Positions 40,953 through 48,643 of a stretch of DNA of 64,000 nt are shown one piece after another. Positions within the stretch are counted from its first letter, which is position 1, and each line of letters starts with the position of its first letter. This DNA is from an uncultured Clostridium sp. GTDB lineage: Bacteria > Bacillota > Clostridia > Oscillospirales > Ruminococcaceae. The notes below the pieces were generated by a model. It did not search any database. It worked only from the letters and a program-made list of their open reading frames with translations, and was not told the DNA's origin. The position numbers were made by a program, and so were the translations under genes. The stretch is from assembly GCA_902490335.1 (NCBI GenBank), contig CABUDL010000002.1, positions 60,863 to 124,862 of the forward strand, written 5' to 3'.

Positions 40953-42410
40953 CTAAACTCCTTTGAGCACATTCAGCCGCTCGATCTGCGCATCCTCGGG
41001 ACCGGTCATAGAGCAGCCTTTTGCTTTTGCATATTCGATATAATCCAGAATCGGTCCGGTGATGCGCTCGCCGGGAGCCAAAATCGGGATGCCGGGTGGG
41101 TAACACATCACAAATTCGCTGCAAATGCGCCCTTGTGTCTGCCGCAGCGGCAGCGATTCCTTTTCGGCATAAAAAGCATCCTGCGGGGAAACGGCTACCT
41201 CGGGTTCGATGTATTCCTGCTTCATCAGGTTGGCTTTGTCCGGCTTGCCAAATCGCCGGCGCACCTCAGCCATAGCGCTGACCAGCCGCTCGATGTCCCG
41301 CTGACGGTCGCCGATGGAAAGATAAGCAAGCAGATTGCCCAAATCCCCAAACTCGATTTGGATGTCGTATTCGTCCCGCAGCAGGTCATAGACCTCGATG
41401 CCGGCAAGACCGATGTCCAGTGTGTTGACCGCCAGTTTGGTGACATCAAAGTCGTAGATGCTGTCCCCGTTGATCAGCTCCCGCGAGTAGGCGTAGTAAC
41501 CACCGATGGAGTTGATTTCTTTGCGGGCATATTCCGCCAGCTTGACTACCTCGGAAAAGGCTTGGGTCCCGCGAAGCGCCAGGTTGCGCCGGGAGATGTC
41601 CAGGCTGGACAGCAGCAGGTAGGAGGCGCTGGTGGTTTGCGTTAAGTTGATGATCTGCCGGACATATCCTTCGTGCATGGCAGGACCGGTCAGCAGCACC
41701 GAGCTTTGGGTCAGGCTGCCGCCGGATTTGTGCATCGAGACCGCAGCCATGTCCGCTCCGGCAGCCATGGCGCTGACCGGCAGATTTTCACCGAAGTACA
41801 GGTGGGTGCCGTGCGCCTCGTCCACCAGACACTTCATCCCATGGCGGTGCGCAAGCGCAACAATGCTCCGCAGGTCGGAGCAGATGCCGTAGTAGGTGGG
41901 GTTGTTGACCAACACCGCTTTGGCATCGGGATTTTGCTCGATGGCTTTTTCTACTTCGGTCAGCTTCATTCCAAGCGGGATGCCCAGCCGTTCATCGCAT
42001 TCGGGGTTAACATATACCGGAACGGCGCCGCACAATACCATGGCGCCCATCACGCTGCGGTGGACGTTGCGGGGCAGGATGATTTTTTCTCCGCGCTTGG
42101 CAACAGAAAGCACCATCGCCTGTACGGCGGAGGTAGTGCCGCCCACCATCAAAAAGGCGTGAGCTGCACCAAAGGCGTCGGCAGTCAGCTGCTCGGCTTC
42201 CCGAATGACCGAAACCGGATGGCACAGATTGTCCAGCGGCTTCATCGAGTTGACATCGATGCCGACACAGCGTTCGCCCAGCAGTTCGACCAACTCCGGG
42301 TTGCCGCGTCCTCTTTTGTGTCCGGGAACATCGAAGGGAACGACCCGCATCTTCTTGAAGTTTTGCAGAGCCTCATAGATGGGCGCTCGACTTTGTTCGA
42401 GCTTGTACAT
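40953..42410 (-). CDS. speA: Arginine decarboxylase (Orn/Lys/Arg decarboxylase, fold III)
   Basis: 485 aa. A PLP enzyme of the SpeA/Cad short form found in Firmicutes, which lacks the large N-terminal wing domain of the E. coli inducible enzymes. The N-terminus has VPFDVPGHKRGRGN; LVDEAHGTHLYFG and the PLP lysine in SMHKSGGSLTQ follow. The C-terminal domain contains FVMCYPPGIPILAPGERI. Arginine rather than lysine or ornithine is inferred because an agmatinase follows. ATG 42410 has AAAGGAGG at 8 nt; an upstream frame extension runs into the end of speD. It is second in the operon. Confidence 0.92.
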   Translation of the reverse strand: MYKLEQSRAPIYEALQNFKKMRVVPFDVPGHKRGRGNPELVELLGERCVGIDVNSMKPLDNLCHPVSVIREAEQLTADAFGAAHAFLMVGGTTSAVQAMVLSVAKRGEKIILPRNVHRSVMGAMVLCGAVPVYVNPECDERLGIPLGMKLTEVEKAIEQNPDAKAVLVNNPTYYGICSDLRSIVALAHRHGMKCLVDEAHGTHLYFGENLPVSAMAAGADMAAVSMHKSGGSLTQSSVLLTGPAMHEGYVRQIINLTQTTSASYLLLSSLDISRRNLALRGTQAFSEVVKLAEYARKEINSIGGYYAYSRELINGDSIYDFDVTKLAVNTLDIGLAGIEVYDLLRDEYDIQIEFGDLGNLLAYLSIGDRQRDIERLVSAMAEVRRRFGKPDKANLMKQEYIEPEVAVSPQDAFYAEKESLPLRQTQGRICSEFVMCYPPGIPILAPGERITGPILDYIEYAKAKGCSMTGPEDAQIERLNVLKGV

Positions 42411-42468
42411 GATAAAAACCTCCTTTGTGGGGAATCTCGCTTGCAGGCAATCTTCCGTTGCAAAAATG

Positions 42469-43227
42469 TTAGTAGATATTGCGCCCGCTGAAGATTTCAA
42501 TCATCTCTCGACGCAGGTTATTCATAATTTCCAGCCGGTTCTGTGGGGGCAGCTCATAGACATCGGTTTTGAACAGGTAGTTTTGCAGGTCGATTTCCTT
42601 GAGCATCATCTTGGTGTGAAAAAGGTTGGCATCATAGACGTTGATGTCCACCGCATCATACTGGCGCAGGGTGGCAGGGTCGATGTAATCTTGGATGGAG
42701 GTGACCGGGTGATCCAGAAACAGCTTTTGACCGTTGATGTCGCGGGTGAAGCCGCGCACACGGTAGTCCATGGTGATAATATCGGAATCGAAGGAGCTGA
42801 TGAGGTAATCCAAGGTGGAAAGCGGGGTGATGGCGCCGCAGGTGGCAACGTCGATGTCCACCCGAAAGGTGGCAAGGCAGGTTTCGGGGTGGTATTCCGG
42901 GTAGGTGTGTACCGTTACATGGCTCTTGTCCAGATGCGCCAGCTGGGTCTGACCTACGGGAATCATCGAACCTTCGGCAATCAGAATGGTGACCGAAGCG
43001 CCCTGCGGGTCATAATCCTGCCGCGCAATGTTGAGCACCTTTGCGCCGATCATGTCGGTCAGGGTGGTCAAAATATTGGTCAAACGCTCCGAATTGTACT
43101 GTTCGTCGATGTAAGAGATGTAGTCCCGCTGTTCTCTCGGCGTTTTGGCATAGCAGACGTCATAGATGTTAAAGCTCAACGCTTTGGTTAGATTGTTAAA
43201 GCCATACAGCTTTAATTTTTCTCCCAT
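42469..43227 (-). CDS. speD: S-adenosylmethionine decarboxylase, class 1a (E. coli type)
   Basis: 252 aa. A pyruvoyl enzyme that makes decarboxylated SAM for SpeE. It self-cleaves at Ser102 in HLDKSHVTVHTYPE to form the pyruvoyl group. FDSDIITMDYRVRGFTRDIN and the C-terminal FSGRNIY are typical of the large class 1a enzyme, as in gamma-proteobacteria, rather than the ~120-aa class 1b of Bacillus. ATG 43227 is preceded by GGAG and a second SD-like run. It is the first gene of the polyamine operon, and a 420-nt leader with a terminator precedes it. Confidence 0.95.
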   Translation of the reverse strand: MGEKLKLYGFNNLTKALSFNIYDVCYAKTPREQRDYISYIDEQYNSERLTNILTTLTDMIGAKVLNIARQDYDPQGASVTILIAEGSMIPVGQTQLAHLDKSHVTVHTYPEYHPETCLATFRVDIDVATCGAITPLSTLDYLISSFDSDIITMDYRVRGFTRDINGQKLFLDHPVTSIQDYIDPATLRQYDAVDINVYDANLFHTKMMLKEIDLQNYLFKTDVYELPPQNRLEIMNNLRREMIEIFSGRNIY

Positions 43228-43277
43228 CTCCTCAGCTCCTTTTGACGGGCAGACAAGCCCTTGAGATTTTATGGCAT

Positions 43278-43318
43278 AAAAAAAGCAAGCAGATACGCAG
43301 AAGCGTTTCTACTTGCTT
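43278..43318 (-). terminator. Intrinsic terminator inside the speD leader
   Basis: On the minus strand the RNA forms a 16-bp stem (plus 43303-43318 with 43283-43298) with one G-U pair and one mismatch, a 4-nt loop and seven U. It lies only ~50 nt before speD, leaving too little room for a separate promoter, so it is expected to attenuate the polyamine operon. Confidence 0.75.
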
Positions 43319-43703
43319 GAAAATCCCGATTTTTCCCCCTGTTTTCCGTGCACAAAAGGCAGGCAACCCAAGAGAACAGGAGATATTAACCGGACATTTG
43401 ACCGGAAAATATCCCCCCGATGTTCTTATAAAACACCGGAAGAAGGATTACAAAAGATCAGAGTCTATATAGCAAATACTTACTTTTACTACTCTTATTG
43501 ACCGTTTCACAAGTTGATGTACGAATCTACGCACTGGTTATAAAGTAACCAACTTATAAAATTTGAGCTTTTAACTCAATCAATAATGGTGACCTGTGTC
43601 ACCGCTCGGCAGTTGACCCGGCTGTCCGTATGGCCTTAACCCGCACTGGGGTGGTCAAGAAATATTTGCATGGAACCTCTGATAAACTTTGTATCCCATA
43701 CCT
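43319..43703 (-). ncRNA. Structured leader RNA upstream of speD (candidate riboswitch or attenuator)
   Basis: Transcribed from the promoter at 43708-43736. Stems that can be seen (plus coordinates, minus RNA): a long-range pairing of 43696-43701 with 43628-43633; GGUCAA-type pairing of 43653-43658 with 43613-43618, or alternatively with 43636-43641; a perfect hairpin 43588-43603; a small hairpin 43563-43579; a three-way junction closed by 43511-43515/43551-43555 holding hairpins 43519-43534 and 43536-43550; and a hairpin 43382-43413. Sequence 43471-43478 can pair with the 5' half of the terminator (43310-43317), a candidate antiterminator. I do not recognise a known riboswitch core; SAM-I, SAM-II and T-box features are absent. 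An 11-codon frame (43636-43671, MQIFLDHPSAG) with AGAGG upstream may or may not be translated. Confidence 0.6.
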
Positions 43704-43707
43704 CCTA

Positions 43708-43736
43708 AATATAGCGGATTTTATTTTGCTTGTCAA
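43708..43736 (-). promoter_or_regulatory. Promoter of the speD leader/polyamine operon
   Basis: A consensus -35 TTGACA (43731-43736), 17-nt spacer and TATATT (43708-43713) on the minus strand, just after luxS. No clear terminator separates luxS from it, so some read-through from mtnN-luxS is possible. Confidence 0.75.
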
Positions 43737-43770
43737 TATTTTTTGGAAATTTTTTTAACAGGAGAAAAAC

Positions 43771-44232
43771 TTAAAGCAGATATACCATCTTTTCCTCTGT
43801 CCAGCCAACCAGTGTTTTGGCAAGGTCATGGGCGTACTGTTTTGCCTTTGGCAGGCTGTGGTCAAGATAGTTTCCGCACTCGATGCGGCTGGAGCCGGGG
43901 ATTTCCCCTTCAAAGTTTTCGATGAAGGCGCAGGTTTCCTGCACCAGCTCGATGGCGCGGGTTTTGGAGATTTTGTCCCGTGTGATGAAGTAAAATCCGG
44001 TGCGGCAGCCCATCGGACCGACATAGAGGATGTTGTCCGAGTCGGCGGTATTGCGCACATAGGTGGCAAACAGATGCTCGAAGGTGTGGATGCCGTCATT
44101 TTCCAGATAGACACCGGCATTCGGTGTTACCATGCGCACGTCGTAGGTAACAGCGTCGCCGTCGATGCGGGAAAGGTACATTCCGGGCGTCAGCTTGTCG
44201 TGGTTGACGCAAAAGCTCTCGATGCGTTTCAT
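43771..44232 (-). CDS. luxS: S-ribosylhomocysteine lyase
   Basis: 153 aa. It cleaves S-ribosylhomocysteine to homocysteine and the AI-2 precursor DPD in the activated methyl cycle. The metal ligands are His49 and His53 (HTFEHLFAT) and Cys119 (ECGNYLDHS); the catalytic cysteine is Cys76 (MGCRTGF). It follows mtnN by 12 bp, and the two enzymes act in sequence. Whether AI-2 is used as a signal cannot be told here; no lsr-type uptake genes are near. Confidence 0.96.
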   Translation of the reverse strand: MKRIESFCVNHDKLTPGMYLSRIDGDAVTYDVRMVTPNAGVYLENDGIHTFEHLFATYVRNTADSDNILYVGPMGCRTGFYFITRDKISKTRAIELVQETCAFIENFEGEIPGSSRIECGNYLDHSLPKAKQYAHDLAKTLVGWTEEKMVYLL

Positions 44233-44244
44233 TTGCTCTCCCCC

Positions 44245-44931
44245 TTACCGTGCGTTGCTCAGCATCTGCATGACGATACCGGCAGAGTGGCGGGCAGCGG
44301 TTTCTTCAAAGTTGGTGGCAGATTCGGCTGCTTCCTCGTCCGCATTGTCGCTCATGGTGCGGATGATGACAAACGGGATGTCGTTGACACAGCAGGTGTG
44401 ACCGATGGCAGCGCCTTCCATCTCGACGCACATCGGGTGATGCTCCTCCACGATTTTGTTTTTCACTTCGGCAGATTCGATAAACTGGTCGCCGGTGGCA
44501 ATCTTGCCGACAAAGCAGCAGGAGGAGCCGTGGTCGATCTGCTGGAAGGCTTCGACTGCCGACTCTACCATCAGCTCGCTGGCGTGGATGCCGTCGATGT
44601 ACGGTGGATAGTCGCGCAGGAAGCGGGCGTTGCAGTCGTGGTAGCACAGCTCGCGGGAGATGACAACGTCCAGAACCTTCAAATCGTGATGGACAGCGCC
44701 TGCGATGCCGGTATTGATGATGCGCTCCACCTCAAAGCGGTCAATCATCATCTGGGTGGTGATGGCAGCGTTGACCTTGCCGATGCCGCAGCAGCAGACA
44801 ACAGCCTCCTGTCCGCAGAGGATGCCTTCCCAGAAGAGCAGACGTCCGACCTTGACTTCGTTAAGGTCCTCCATCTGCTGCTTGAGTACTTCTACTTCAG
44901 ACGGCATGGCACCGATGATTCCCCATTTCAT
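44245..44931 (-). CDS. mtnN: 5'-methylthioadenosine/S-adenosylhomocysteine nucleosidase
   Basis: 228 aa. It splits methylthioadenosine and S-adenosylhomocysteine, removing adenine. Family motifs are GIIGAMPSEVEVL, CCGIGKVNAA, the ribose-binding VEMEGAAIGHTC and the catalytic Asp in RTMSDNADEE. The first reaction clears the spermidine-synthase by-product and the second feeds LuxS, which is encoded next. AAAGGAAG lies before the ATG. A promoter with TATAAT (44989-44994) but a weak -35 lies 60 nt upstream. Confidence 0.95.
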   Translation of the reverse strand: MKWGIIGAMPSEVEVLKQQMEDLNEVKVGRLLFWEGILCGQEAVVCCCGIGKVNAAITTQMMIDRFEVERIINTGIAGAVHHDLKVLDVVISRELCYHDCNARFLRDYPPYIDGIHASELMVESAVEAFQQIDHGSSCCFVGKIATGDQFIESAEVKNKIVEEHHPMCVEMEGAAIGHTCCVNDIPFVIIRTMSDNADEEAAESATNFEETAARHSAGIVMQMLSNAR

Positions 44932-45039
44932 ATTCTATCTTCCTTTCAGCTTGTAAATGTTTGGTCCTTGGGATGGGAACTTGCACCTATTATAGCACAG
45001 CGGCAGGCAAAAGAAAATTGTGCCGACAGCTTTTACAGA

Positions 45040-45067
45040 AAAAAGGCAGGACCTTTTGGTCCTGCCC
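45040..45067 (-). terminator. Terminator of the CofE-like gene
   Basis: GGCAGGACC with GGTCCTGCC, a 4-nt loop and TTTTTT on the minus strand. Confidence 0.8.
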
Positions 45068-45079
45068 TGCAAAGTTTTT

Positions 45080-46270
45080 TTACTTGGTGTAGTTGTCAAA
45101 GTAGCCCTGAACCAGAATGATCGGGGTGCCTTTGTCGCCGGAGCCGGAGGTCAGGTCAGCCAGCGAGCCAATCAGGTCGGTCAGGCGGCGTGGGGTGGTA
45201 CCCTGGGATACCATCTGACCCTTCAGGTCCTCATCTTTGTGGCGGATGTAGTCGGAGATTGCTTCCTTGAGGGCATCGCCGCTCAGGTCAGCAAAGTTGT
45301 TGTCTGCCAGATATTTGAGTTTGACCTCGTTTGGAGTACCCTCCAGACCGGGAGTGTATGCAGGGGAAACAACCGGGTCTGCCAGCTCCCAGATTTTGCC
45401 GACCGGGTCTTTGAAGGCGCCGTCGCCATAGACCATGACCTCGATGTTTTTGCCGGTCTGCTCTTTGAACATAGCAGCAACGTTTGCAACAAACTGGTCG
45501 CAGTCCTTCGGGAACAGCTTGACGGTTTCCTCGGTTGCCTTGTTGGAGCCGAGCAGACCGTAAGTCGGGTTGCAGCCGCTGCCGTTGACCGGTGCGGTCA
45601 GGATGTCGTCCAGACCCAGCACGACCGAAGCGCCCGCTTTTTTCAGGATGCGTTTGGTGCGGTTTCTGGAGTGGATGTCGCAGGTCAGCACCTTGTCGGT
45701 GTAGTCGAGGATGGTCTTTGGATTGTTGGAAAGAACGATTTCCACATCAGCGCCGCTTTCACGGATCAGCTCGGAGTAAAATTCAACATAGTCCACACCG
45801 GTGAATGGGTGCAGCACCTTGCCGAACAGCTCGCGGTATTTTGCTTCGGTCAGCACGTCGCTCCATGGGTTGACGCCCTTTTCGTCGAGCAGTTCCTCGT
45901 CGATGAGGTGGTTGCCGACCTCGTCAGCCGGGAAGCTGAGCATCAGAACGACCTTTTTAGCGCCGCGGGCAATGCCCTTGAGGCAGACAGAAAAGCGGTT
46001 GCGGCTCAGGATAGGGAAGATGACACCGATGGTTTCTCCGCCAAGTTTGTTTTTGACATCGGCAGCGATGTCATTGATGTGCGCATAGTTTCCCTGTGCG
46101 CGTGCAACGACCGCCTCGGTTACAGCGACAACATCTCTGTCGTGGAAGGAAAAGCCTTCGCTTTTGCCTGCTGCCAGGACGGAATCGACGACGATTTTTG
46201 CAAGGTCGTCGCCTTCGCGGATGATGGGCGCACGAACGCCGCGGGATACGGTACCTACCAATCTTTCCAT
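45080..46270 (-). CDS. Coenzyme F420-0:L-glutamate ligase (CofE) family protein
   Basis: 396 aa. The first ~180 residues carry CofE-like features (RAPIIREGDDLAKIV, FHDRDVVAVTEAVVARAQGNYA, and later ADVEIVLSNNP). In F420 makers CofE adds gamma-glutamates to F420-0. Clostridia like this one generally do not make F420, and no other F420 gene is in the window, so the substrate is probably different. The C-terminal part (GDGAFKDPVGKIWELADPVVSP) is well formed and there is no sign of decay. ATG 46270 follows AAGGGG. It is transcribed from its own promoter and divergent from a LysR gene. Confidence 0.7.
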   Translation of the reverse strand: MERLVGTVSRGVRAPIIREGDDLAKIVVDSVLAAGKSEGFSFHDRDVVAVTEAVVARAQGNYAHINDIAADVKNKLGGETIGVIFPILSRNRFSVCLKGIARGAKKVVLMLSFPADEVGNHLIDEELLDEKGVNPWSDVLTEAKYRELFGKVLHPFTGVDYVEFYSELIRESGADVEIVLSNNPKTILDYTDKVLTCDIHSRNRTKRILKKAGASVVLGLDDILTAPVNGSGCNPTYGLLGSNKATEETVKLFPKDCDQFVANVAAMFKEQTGKNIEVMVYGDGAFKDPVGKIWELADPVVSPAYTPGLEGTPNEVKLKYLADNNFADLSGDALKEAISDYIRHKDEDLKGQMVSQGTTPRRLTDLIGSLADLTSGSGDKGTPIILVQGYFDNYTK

Positions 46271-46337
46271 AATCAAAATCCCCTTTTCTTTTGGATCAAT
46301 AAGGTTGCAGTTGGGCTTGTTTTGCCCAGATACTTTT

Positions 46338-46366
46338 ATTATAATAGAAATATAAGGATAAGTAAA
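46338..46366 (-). promoter_or_regulatory. Promoter of the CofE-like gene
   Basis: -10 TATAAT (46338-46343), 17-nt spacer, -35 TTTACT (46361-46366) on the minus strand, within the LysR intergenic region. Confidence 0.6.
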
Positions 46367-46426
46367 ATAAATATATAGAATATTAAAAATAAGTGTGACT
46401 TATAGTTTGTGGAAAGGGGGAAGAGA

Positions 46427-47335
46427 ATGCTCACCAAGCTGGAAAATTATCGGGTTTTTTGCAAGGTGGCGCAGCACAAAAGCTTTTCCGGTGCAGCGCA
46501 GGAGCTGTTTTTGTCGCAGCCGGCGGTCAGCCAGTCGGTTCGCCAGATGGAGGAACAGCTGGGGATGCAGCTGTTTGTGCGCAGCTCCAAAAAGGTGGAG
46601 CTGACCCCGCAGGGCAGCATCCTGTACGAGTACGCCAGCTCGGCGCTGGGCTTGCTGGAATCGGCAGAGCAGCAGCTGAGCGGCTTGCAGACGCTGGGCG
46701 CCGGACAGCTGCGGCTGGGCGCGGGGGACATCACTGCCCGTCACCTGCTGCTGCCCGCATTGGAGCGTTTTCATCAGCTGTACCCAAAGGTGCATCTGAG
46801 CATCTTTAACCGCACCAGCGCCAGCAGTCTGGAGCTGCTGCACGCCGGCAGAATCGACGCGGCGTTTGTCAACCTGCCTATCGAGGATGATCGAATCACC
46901 GTCCACTGGGAAAGCCCGGTGCAGGACATCTTTGTGGCAGGGCAGAGGTTTGCCGAGTTAAAAGATAAGCCCTTGACCGCACGGCAGCTGGCAAGGCTGC
47001 CGCTGATTATGCTGGAGCACAAGGCAAACAGCCGGGTGTATGTCCAGCGGTTTTTCCTGCGGCAAGGGGTGGAATTGCAGCCGGAAATCGAGCTGGCTTC
47101 CTATGAACTGATGGGAGAGCTGGCGCGCATCAATTTGGGTGTGTCCTGTATGGTGCGGCAGTTTTGCAGGCAGGAGCTGCAAAGCGGCAAGCTGTTCGAG
47201 TTGAGGTTGACCGAGCCGGTCCCGGCGCGGAGCATTGGGATGGTCAGCCTCAAAGGGGTCAGCCTGCCGCCGTCGGTCGCCCGCTTTGTGGAGCTGATGA
47301 ACGAAACCACCCGAACCAAGGAAAAGGAGGAATGA
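46427..47335 (+). CDS. LysR-family transcriptional regulator
   Basis: 302 aa. The N-terminal winged helix is standard (VAQHKSFSGAAQELFLSQPAVSQSVRQMEEQ, residues about 12-45, split here only for description), followed by a periplasmic-binding-like effector domain (GQLRLGAGDITARHLLLPAL). LysR proteins usually control the divergent gene, here the CofE-like ligase. ATG 46427 follows AAAGGGGG; an in-frame GTG at 46409 is less likely. Its stop overlaps the next gene's possible ATG, so it is in an operon with the GNAT-HAD gene. Confidence 0.85.
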   Translation: MLTKLENYRVFCKVAQHKSFSGAAQELFLSQPAVSQSVRQMEEQLGMQLFVRSSKKVELTPQGSILYEYASSALGLLESAEQQLSGLQTLGAGQLRLGAGDITARHLLLPALERFHQLYPKVHLSIFNRTSASSLELLHAGRIDAAFVNLPIEDDRITVHWESPVQDIFVAGQRFAELKDKPLTARQLARLPLIMLEHKANSRVYVQRFFLRQGVELQPEIELASYELMGELARINLGVSCMVRQFCRQELQSGKLFELRLTEPVPARSIGMVSLKGVSLPPSVARFVELMNETTRTKEKEE

Positions 47336-47337
47336 CC

Positions 47338-48558
47338 GTGGAGCGACTGACAACCGCTCGTCTGCTGCTGCGCGTGTTTGAAGCGAAGGATTTGCAGAAT
47401 TTGTACGCCTATTGCAGCGAGCCGGACACCGGCATCCATGCGGACAAAAAGCCGCACGAAAGCATCGAAGAAAGCAGACAGCTGCTCAAACAGCTGATGC
47501 AGGAGGATTTGACCTGGGCAATCTGCGATAAGGTCAGCGGGAAAAACATCGGAGCGGTGTGGCTGCGGGAGGACCACCGCCGCAGGAGGGACAAAAGCCG
47601 CTGTCGGGTGCTGGGCTACCTGCTCGACAAAGGGTACTGGGGACAGGGACTGATGACCGAAGCGGTCGGCTGTGTGGTGGACTACGCCTTTCGCGATTTG
47701 CAGCTGGAGCTTCTTTCCACCTACCGCTTTTCTTATAACCGCCGCAGCGGCAGGGTGATGGACAAGACCGGCTTTGTGTACGAAGGAACCTTGCGGCAGG
47801 CGACCGAGCGGTTTGACGGTGCGCTGTTGGATGTAAGCTGTTTTTCACAGACCCGGCAGGAATGGCAGGACAGACAAAGAAAACAGGAGGACAGAAAAAT
47901 GCGTTGGAAACATTTGTTATTTGATTTGGACGGAACCATCACCGACCCGAAGGTGGGTATCACCAAGAGCGTGCAGTATGCGCTGGAAGCCTTTGGAATC
48001 ATCGAGCCGGATGCCGACCGCTTGACACCCTTCATCGGACCGCCGCTGCTGGACAGCTTTGAGCAGTTTTATCAGATGAGTAAAGAGCAGGCACAGCAGG
48101 CGGTGGAAAAATATCGGGAGCGTTTTTCGACGGTGGGACTGTACGAGAACGAAATCTACCCGGGTATGGCGCAGCTGCTGTCGGAGCTGTGTGCGCAGGG
48201 GTGCAGACTGGCGGTGGCATCCAGCAAGCCGACCGTCTTTGTTAAAAAGATTTTGGAGCATTTTCAAATCGAGTCGTATTTTTCGGTGGTGGTCGGCAGT
48301 GAGCTGGACGGCAGACGGGTGCAGAAGGAGGAGGTCGTTGCCGAGGCGCTGCGGCAGCTGAGCCTGCTGGGAGATGCAGGGGAGACTGCGATGATTGGCG
48401 ACCGCCGGTTTGACATAGAGGGCGCACAGGCGCATCAGCTGACCGGCATCGGTGTTGCTTACGGCTACGCTTTGCCGGGAGAGCTGGAAGAAGCAGGAGC
48501 CGATTTTGTGGCGCAGGATGTTGCCGAACTGCAAAAGCTGCTGCTGGGAAAAGAATAG
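47338..48558 (+). CDS. In-frame GNAT acetyltransferase-HAD phosphatase fusion
   Basis: 406 aa with no stop codon between two complete enzymes. Residues 1-187 are a RimJ/RimL-type GNAT: TARLLLRVFEAKDLQNL, acetyl-CoA loop GYWGQGLMTEAV and RSGRVMDKTGFVYEGTLR. Residues 188-406 are a phosphoglycolate-phosphatase-like HAD hydrolase: nucleophile motif LLFDLDGTITD, motif II VASSKPT and motif IV MIGDRRFDIEGA. A GTG at 47338, 7 nt after AGGAGG, is the best start; ATG 47332 is too close. The HAD part has its own AGGAGG and ATG (47899), so both a fusion and a free HAD protein could be made. Substrates are unknown. Confidence 0.75.
   Translation: MERLTTARLLLRVFEAKDLQNLYAYCSEPDTGIHADKKPHESIEESRQLLKQLMQEDLTWAICDKVSGKNIGAVWLREDHRRRRDKSRCRVLGYLLDKGYWGQGLMTEAVGCVVDYAFRDLQLELLSTYRFSYNRRSGRVMDKTGFVYEGTLRQATERFDGALLDVSCFSQTRQEWQDRQRKQEDRKMRWKHLLFDLDGTITDPKVGITKSVQYALEAFGIIEPDADRLTPFIGPPLLDSFEQFYQMSKEQAQQAVEKYRERFSTVGLYENEIYPGMAQLLSELCAQGCRLAVASSKPTVFVKKILEHFQIESYFSVVVGSELDGRRVQKEEVVAEALRQLSLLGDAGETAMIGDRRFDIEGAQAHQLTGIGVAYGYALPGELEEAGADFVAQDVAELQKLLLGKE
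47884..47901 (+). promoter_or_regulatory. Internal ribosome binding site and start for the HAD domain
   Basis: AGGAGG lies 8 nt before ATG 47899, in the same frame as the upstream GNAT. A free HAD protein from this start would be 219 aa, exactly the usual family length. Confidence 0.6.
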
Positions 48559-48565
48559 GGCAAAC

Positions 48566-48596
48566 AAAAAAGAGAGCCTAATTAGGCTCTCTTTTT
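48566..48596 (+). terminator. Terminator of the LysR/GNAT-HAD operon
   Basis: AAAAAGAGAGCCT with AGGCTCTCTTTTT around a 4-nt loop. It is symmetrical and may also serve the convergent GNAT gene. Confidence 0.75.
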
Positions 48597-48643
48597 GATT
48601 GGCAGAAAAACATCTGCCCGCAAAATCAAATCTTGCAGATGGA

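Noticed and set aside
43319..43703. SAM-I or SAM-II riboswitch in the speD leader
   Set aside because: The conserved cores of these families could not be found; the stems seen have a different order.
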